In this document: positions 60,103 through 64,000 of the stretch, one piece after another | Numbering within the stretch: the first letter of the stretch is position 1 | Layout of the letters: each line of letters opens with the position of its first letter | Source of the DNA: an uncultured Paenibacillaceae bacterium | Lineage (GTDB): Bacteria > Bacillota > Bacilli > Paenibacillales > K13 | Length of the DNA stretch: 64,000 bases | Assembly: GCA_913056365.1 (NCBI GenBank) | Contig: CAJXLT010000008.1 | Coordinates: 62,001-126,000, forward strand | Reading direction: 5' to 3' | Translations under genes and position numbers: made by a program | Notes under the pieces: model-generated | What the model was told of the DNA's origin: nothing | The model's database searches: none | Seen by the model: the letters and a program-made list of their open reading frames with translations, nothing else

Positions 60103-60130
60103 ATTATAACAAATCGAGTGCCAGTGTCTA
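60103..60130 (-). promoter_or_regulatory. Promoter of the TPP-riboswitch operon
   Basis: On the minus strand: TAGACA (60125-60130), 16 bp, TATAAT (60103-60108), about 28 nt before the aptamer. Confidence 0.65.
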
Positions 60131-60180
60131 TAGCCGTTAAGAAGTGCTGTAACAAAATGTTTGAAATTGACGGCGACTGC

Positions 60181-60224
60181 TGTGATATGGCTCACAGTTG
60201 AAGCAAGCAGCGGAAGCTTACAAT
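60181..60224 (+). promoter_or_regulatory. Crp/Fnr-type site and promoter of the ba3 oxidase operon
   Basis: TGTGA-TATGGC-TCACA (60181-60196) is a perfect CRP/FNR-family inverted repeat. A -10 element TACAAT lies at 60219-60224, putting the start near 60231 and the centre of the site at about -42, the usual class II activator position. The -35 region is weak (TTGAAG at 15 bp), as expected for an activated promoter. Confidence 0.7.
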
Positions 60225-60301
60225 GGAGCGACTAGCATGAGTCCATTCAACATTCGATTAGACAGCAATGGTGATGACATCATTGGGAAGGAGGGTAAGC
60301 C

Positions 60302-60469
60302 ATGGCAGAGCCTGTCATTAAGCGAGACAATTCGGAAGCAGCCAAGTCGACAGAACAGACAACAGAGAAGTCCACGCTCAAGGGCACGTTCGTGTCGGTT
60401 ATGATATTAGGCGGATTTCTGCTGCTTTCGTGGTTGCTAGTCTTCATGCTGTTCCTATCCAGACAATAA
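60302..60469 (+). CDS. Cytochrome c oxidase subunit IIa (ba3-type small subunit)
   Basis: A 55-aa protein with a polar N-terminus and a single membrane helix (TFVSVMILGGFLLLSWLLVFMLFL), the layout of subunit 2A of ba3-type oxidases (CbaD of Thermus). GGAGGG lies seven bases before ATG 60302. It is first in the operon with subunits II and I following, which is the reason to name it. The helix alone would not identify it. Confidence 0.8.
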   Translation: MAEPVIKRDNSEAAKSTEQTTEKSTLKGTFVSVMILGGFLLLSWLLVFMLFLSRQ

Positions 60470-60489
60470 GGACAAGAGGGGGAATGAAT

Positions 60490-60957
60490 GTGCATATTCA
60501 CAAGCTGGAGAAAATATGGCTAACCTTCGGGATTGCCATGCTGATCGTCTTTCTCGTCGTGCTCGGTGTGGCGACCTTCTCTATGGGGATGGCGCCGCCA
60601 AGCCATTCTCATGCTATCGATCCCGAGCAAATCGAGAACACACCGCCCTTCGACGAACCGGGGTTGAAGCAGGTGGGTGAGAATGAATATGAAGCCGTCA
60701 TGATCGCATACACCTTCGGCTACAAGCCGAACGATCTCACCGTACCGGTCGGGGCGACGGTGCACTTCAAGGTTACGAGTCCAGATGTCGTCCACGGGTT
60801 CGCCATTCCGAATACGAACGTGAACATGATGATTGTGCCGGGAGAAGTCAATCACATCACATACACCTTCGATGAAGCGGGAGAATATCTCGTACTCTGC
60901 AACGAATATTGCGGCGGCGGGCATGAATTTATGCGAACCGTCATTACCGTACAATAA
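60490..60957 (+). CDS. Cytochrome c oxidase subunit II, ba3 type
   Basis: A 155-aa membrane-anchored cupredoxin subunit. It carries one N-terminal helix (LTFGIAMLIVFLVVLGVATF) and then the CuA domain: His in DVVHGFAIP, then Cys137, Cys141, His145 and Met148 in LCNEYCGGGHEFM, the full ligand set of the dinuclear CuA site. It accepts electrons from cytochrome c. GTG 60490 is preferred over ATG 60484 because the AGAGGGGG ribosome site is then at normal spacing and the product begins MHIHKLEKIW, as relatives do. Confidence 0.92.
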   Translation: MHIHKLEKIWLTFGIAMLIVFLVVLGVATFSMGMAPPSHSHAIDPEQIENTPPFDEPGLKQVGENEYEAVMIAYTFGYKPNDLTVPVGATVHFKVTSPDVVHGFAIPNTNVNMMIVPGEVNHITYTFDEAGEYLVLCNEYCGGGHEFMRTVITVQ

Positions 60958-60984
60958 ACCTTCCACATAGAAAGGATGAACAAG

Positions 60985-62625
60985 ATGGAGCATCCGGTTG
61001 ATCGCAGAGATTCGCGTCTTGTGCTTTCCCATATTATATTTGCTTATATCGCTATGCTGCTTGGCGGGATTGCCGGGCTGCTGCAAGGTCTAGTACGCGG
61101 CGGTATGATTGAGCTGCCTGCCGGCATAGGCTATTACCAGCTGCTTACGGCGCATGGTGTGCTGATGGCTTTAGTATTCACAACCTTCTTCATTATCGGC
61201 TTCCTCTACTCCACTGCGGTCAAGACCTTAGGAGGGAAGTTGTTGCCAGTTGCACGAAACCTAGGTTGGCTCGGCTTCATTCATATGGCGTTCGGCACGC
61301 TGCTTGCTACGGTCATGATCTTGCTGAACAAGGCGACAGTGTTGTATACGTTCTACGCTCCGATGCAAGCATCGCCGTTCTTCTATGTAGCGCTCGTGTT
61401 CATTGTAGTAGGCAGCTGGATGAGCGGTTTTGGACTTTTCTATCAATATAAGGTGTGGAGAAGAGAACACAAGGGTAAGCTATCCCCGCTGCTGGCCTTC
61501 ATGGCGATAGTGACCATGCTGCTGTGGCAAATTGCGACGATCGGTGTTGCTTTGGAAGTACTGCTGCAGCTAATCCCGTGGTCATTCGGCTGGGTAGAGA
61601 CGGTGAATGTCATGTTAAGCCGCACCTTGTTCTGGTATTTCGGCCATCCGCTGGTCTATTTCTGGCTGCTGCCTGCTTACATGTGCTGGTATGTGATGAT
61701 TCCGAAAATTATTGGAGGCAAAATCTTCAGTGATGCGCTGGCTCGCCTATCGTTTATTCTGTTCCTGTTGTTTTCCATCCCGGTTGGCTTCCATCATCAG
61801 CTGATGGAACCAGGCATCTCCCCCTTCTGGAAGTACTTGCAGGTAGTGCTGACCTTCATGGTTGTTATTCCATCACTGATGACGGCTTTTTCCCTGTTCG
61901 CCACGTTCGAAATTAGCGGCAGAGAGAAGGGAGGCAGAGGACTGTTCGGCTGGTGGAAGCTGCTTCCCTGGAAGGATGTCCGCTTCTTCGCGCCATTCGT
62001 CGGCATGCTCGTCTTCATTCCCGCCGGAGCTGGAGGGCTGATTAATGCAAGCAATCAGATGAATGCGGTCGTGCATAATACGTTGTGGGTAACCGGTCAT
62101 TTTCATTTGACCGTTGCCACAAGTGTGGCCTTAACGTTCTTCGGTATCACATATTGGCTCGTCCCGGCGATGAGTGGTCGAACGCTGACAGCAAGAATGA
62201 ACAAGCTGGGCATAATTCAGACAATCCTCTGGGCTATCGGTATGTTCTTCATGTCCGGCTCCATGCATACAGTCGGCCTGTTCGGCTCACCGCGCAGAAC
62301 GGCCTATACGACTTATGGCGATCATCCGGATGCAGTGCTGTGGATGCCCTATCATGTAGCTATGGCGATTGGCGGAACCATTCTGTTCATTGCGGTGCTG
62401 TTGATGATCTACAACCTGTTCGCGCTCATGCGGACACCGCAAGGATATACGGAATACCCGATAGCTGAAGTGACGGAGCACGCTGAGTCTACGCCGCCCC
62501 TGCTCGAACGGTGGGGGGTCTGGATTTCACTTGTCGTCGTCTTGATTCTGCTAGCCTATACGGTGCCTGTAATGGAAATGTTGCAGCATGATGTACCAGG
62601 GTCCAAAGGCTTTGTGACTTGGTAA
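60985..62625 (+). CDS. Cytochrome c oxidase subunit I, b(o/a)3 type
   Basis: A 546-aa heme-copper oxidase catalytic subunit of the B family (ba3). About 13 helices are visible. The low-spin heme His lies in LTAHGVLM, CuB His with the cross-linked Tyr in FWYFGHPLVYFWLLPAY, further CuB His in GFHHQLM and the heme a3/low-spin pair in GHFHLTVA. It reduces O2 to water and pumps protons with high O2 affinity. ATG 60985 is preferred (AAAGG nine bases upstream) over ATG 60976. Last gene of the operon; a strong terminator follows. Confidence 0.94.
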   Translation: MEHPVDRRDSRLVLSHIIFAYIAMLLGGIAGLLQGLVRGGMIELPAGIGYYQLLTAHGVLMALVFTTFFIIGFLYSTAVKTLGGKLLPVARNLGWLGFIHMAFGTLLATVMILLNKATVLYTFYAPMQASPFFYVALVFIVVGSWMSGFGLFYQYKVWRREHKGKLSPLLAFMAIVTMLLWQIATIGVALEVLLQLIPWSFGWVETVNVMLSRTLFWYFGHPLVYFWLLPAYMCWYVMIPKIIGGKIFSDALARLSFILFLLFSIPVGFHHQLMEPGISPFWKYLQVVLTFMVVIPSLMTAFSLFATFEISGREKGGRGLFGWWKLLPWKDVRFFAPFVGMLVFIPAGAGGLINASNQMNAVVHNTLWVTGHFHLTVATSVALTFFGITYWLVPAMSGRTLTARMNKLGIIQTILWAIGMFFMSGSMHTVGLFGSPRRTAYTTYGDHPDAVLWMPYHVAMAIGGTILFIAVLLMIYNLFALMRTPQGYTEYPIAEVTEHAESTPPLLERWGVWISLVVVLILLAYTVPVMEMLQHDVPGSKGFVTW

Positions 62626-62675
62626 TCATTTGCACCCGCCTTGGTATAGGGCATGTGTTCACGGGAACGTACAAT

Positions 62676-62727
62676 AGCCCGCTATCTCTGACTAGGACAA
62701 GTGCAGAGGCAGCGGGCTTATTTATTA
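62676..62727 (+). terminator. Rho-independent terminator after the ba3 oxidase operon
   Basis: Arms AGCCCGCT / AGCGGGCT with an inner CTCTG/CAGAG stem, then TATTTATT. Confidence 0.75.
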
Positions 62728-62747
62728 GGAGCATACAGATCAATCGG

Positions 62748-63848
62748 CTACACGTTCTTATGTTCGCATGCAGCATGCCGGATCAAATAGGCCGCGTAGC
62801 CGACGGGGTTAGCATATGTCGAATGCCAGGCATCTGGAAGTCCTGCCTTATCGAAGCTATAGCGAAGATCGCGGTTATTGCATTCTATGAACACAGGGAA
62901 CCCTTGATTCGTAATGCCGACATCGAGACCGATATCGGCTAGGTTAGGCAAGTGCTTATCCAACTGCTCGGCAACGCTTAAGGAGAACGTATGCAGATCT
63001 TGGTACACCTGATATGAATCGAGGTGAGTTAATGCTTGCAGCACGTGCTCAAGCTGATACACGGCTCCACCTTGGGCGACATTGGTGACGAATTTCCCTG
63101 CTGCCGCTACTTTCGCTGCGATGCCAGTTACCTGCCATTCGCCAGTCTCATTCTTCTGGACAGAGACGCGGAAGTCGAATGGCTTCCCATCGTACTGGGC
63201 GAGCGGCAGACATTGTTGCACGACATATGCACGCGACCGGATTAGCTTCATGAGGCACGGAGGCAGCTTGCGTCGGAATCGGATACTCCTTCGTCCAGAT
63301 CTTCTCTTGCCGCTTGATGCAGGCTGAAACGACCAATGCTGTCCGCGATTGACGAGCTTGCATATTCCTCTTCCTATGCTGCTGCTATCTGGCTTCAGAA
63401 TAATCTCGTCATATTGCTTCATCCACTGTAGGATCGTAGTGCGGGTTGCTAGCTTCGTACCTGGCAGATGGGGACGGAGTGCCTCATTCTCCATCAGCAA
63501 TGCATGAATGTGGGATTTGCCGTAACGATTGCCTCCGTTAAACACTGTACTGAATTCCGCGAGCTTGTGCAGCTTCAGCTTAGCAGCTCGCTTGAAGTAC
63601 AAGGTTCGATTGTGGATGACAGATGGCAGCGGAACCTTGTGCTGCTCGTATCCATGCTTATCGGGAATCATGACAATCGCTTCTTGCCGTTCAAGCGATA
63701 TGTCGGCTAAGCGCATGAAGCATAGCTGGACACCAATGCGAATGGCAGCTGTTATATAGAAATCTACCCTCTCCCGGGCATGAACTCCCTTCAACATCTT
63801 CTGATAGACGCGATTGCTGATTAATATTCCTACACGAGGTTGTTCCAT
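62748..63848 (-). CDS. YheC/YheD family ATP-grasp protein
   Basis: A 366-aa protein of the YheC/YheD family, spore-associated proteins of Bacillus with an ATP-grasp fold. Evidence: VGILISNRVYQKMLKG at the start, HNRTLYFKR, STVFNGGNRYGKSHIHALL, IILKPDSSSIGRGICKL (ATP loop) and the C-terminal metal/ATP site IGLDVGITNQGFPVFIECNNRDLRYSF. AAGGAGGTG precedes the ATG. In Bacillus, YheC/YheD are coat-associated, and the ligase activity is unproven. It is convergent with the oxidase operon. Confidence 0.9.
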   Translation of the reverse strand: MEQPRVGILISNRVYQKMLKGVHARERVDFYITAAIRIGVQLCFMRLADISLERQEAIVMIPDKHGYEQHKVPLPSVIHNRTLYFKRAAKLKLHKLAEFSTVFNGGNRYGKSHIHALLMENEALRPHLPGTKLATRTTILQWMKQYDEIILKPDSSSIGRGICKLVNRGQHWSFQPASSGKRRSGRRSIRFRRKLPPCLMKLIRSRAYVVQQCLPLAQYDGKPFDFRVSVQKNETGEWQVTGIAAKVAAAGKFVTNVAQGGAVYQLEHVLQALTHLDSYQVYQDLHTFSLSVAEQLDKHLPNLADIGLDVGITNQGFPVFIECNNRDLRYSFDKAGLPDAWHSTYANPVGYAAYLIRHAACEHKNV

Positions 63849-64000
63849 TACTTCACCTCCTTGGCAGTTAAACCCTATCTACATACGGTCATGCTGTATT
63901 GCTTCATTCTATGATTCAACCATTGTGACTGATTGGACAGATGGCCAAGCATACGAACGAATTAGGTTGCCGCCGCAAGGCGGCTGTCCCTGTCAGTACA

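Noticed and set aside
1-64000. CRISPR array, tRNA or rRNA genes, prophage
   Set aside because: No regularly spaced repeats, no tRNA-like cloverleaf or rRNA sequence, and no phage structural or integrase genes were seen on either strand.

Overview
The window looks like chromosomal DNA of a spore-forming Gram-positive of the Paenibacillaceae (Paenibacillus-like). The evidence is the purine-rich Shine-Dalgarno sites with frequent TTG/GTG starts, a DnaB/DnaI helicase-loading pair, Sda, YheC/YheD, CheX, an S-layer-homology protein, EcsAB, a block resembling the Bacillus yut/yum/yui region, and the futalosine menaquinone enzyme MqnE. No plasmid or phage backbone is visible. The only mobile DNA is one decayed IS3-type island.

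Layout. 1-6.1 kb: the end of a penicillin-binding protein, then asnB, a HAD phosphatase, a DUF456 protein and a MurJ/SpoVB-type flippase. 6-13.9 kb: DUF2515, a stalk-domain lipoprotein, ctaA, a HEPN-domain protein, NifU-like, YuzB, YutJ and mqnE. 14-20.4 kb: an intergenic repeat region, an A-type Fe-S carrier, a 99-aa orphan, sda (47 aa) behind a DnaA-box cluster and a LexA-like box, a YumC-type ferredoxin reductase, an NDH-2 behind a Rex box, hemQ/chdC and yuiB. 20.4-28.6 kb: an alpha/beta hydrolase, dnaB-dnaI, trxA, uvrC and a CPBP protease. 28.7-33.7 kb: a Ktr gating subunit, a LysR regulator and sdhCAB. 33.8-36.8 kb: an island bounded by internally deleted IS3 copies sharing a 153-bp direct repeat, with a TetR-DUF418 cassette and a broken nitroreductase gene. 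36.9-50.6 kb: a cation-efflux protein, hisK, LysR, cheX, an SDR, a DEAD-box helicase, an SLH protein, ecsAB, an aminotransferase, an MFS transporter and psd.

50.7-55.9 kb: a cyclic-di-GMP-I riboswitch in front of a small five-cysteine protein, then a glycan locus with a D-glucuronyl C5-epimerase-like protein, two glycosyltransferases and UDP-GlcNAc 2-epimerase. 56-60.1 kb: a TPP-riboswitch operon for uptake of a thiamine precursor (THI5-like binding protein, MTH1187-type protein, permease, ATPase) ending in a TatD-type hydrolase. 60.2-62.6 kb: a ba3-type cytochrome oxidase operon (subunits IIa, II, I) with a TGTGA-N6-TCACA site near -42 of its candidate promoter. 62.7-63.8 kb: a YheC/YheD ATP-grasp protein.

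Together the genes centre on aerobic respiration and its cofactors (heme A, coproheme decarboxylation, Fe-S carriers, menaquinone, NDH-2, SDH, ba3 oxidase), with redox-responsive sites visible in front of two of these units, plus replication initiation and its sporulation checkpoint. The most interesting signals are the doubly controlled sda, the c-di-GMP switch with its unexplained small protein, the C5-epimerase glycan locus, the TatD gene coupled to thiamine-precursor uptake, and the IS-bounded TetR-DUF418 cassette.
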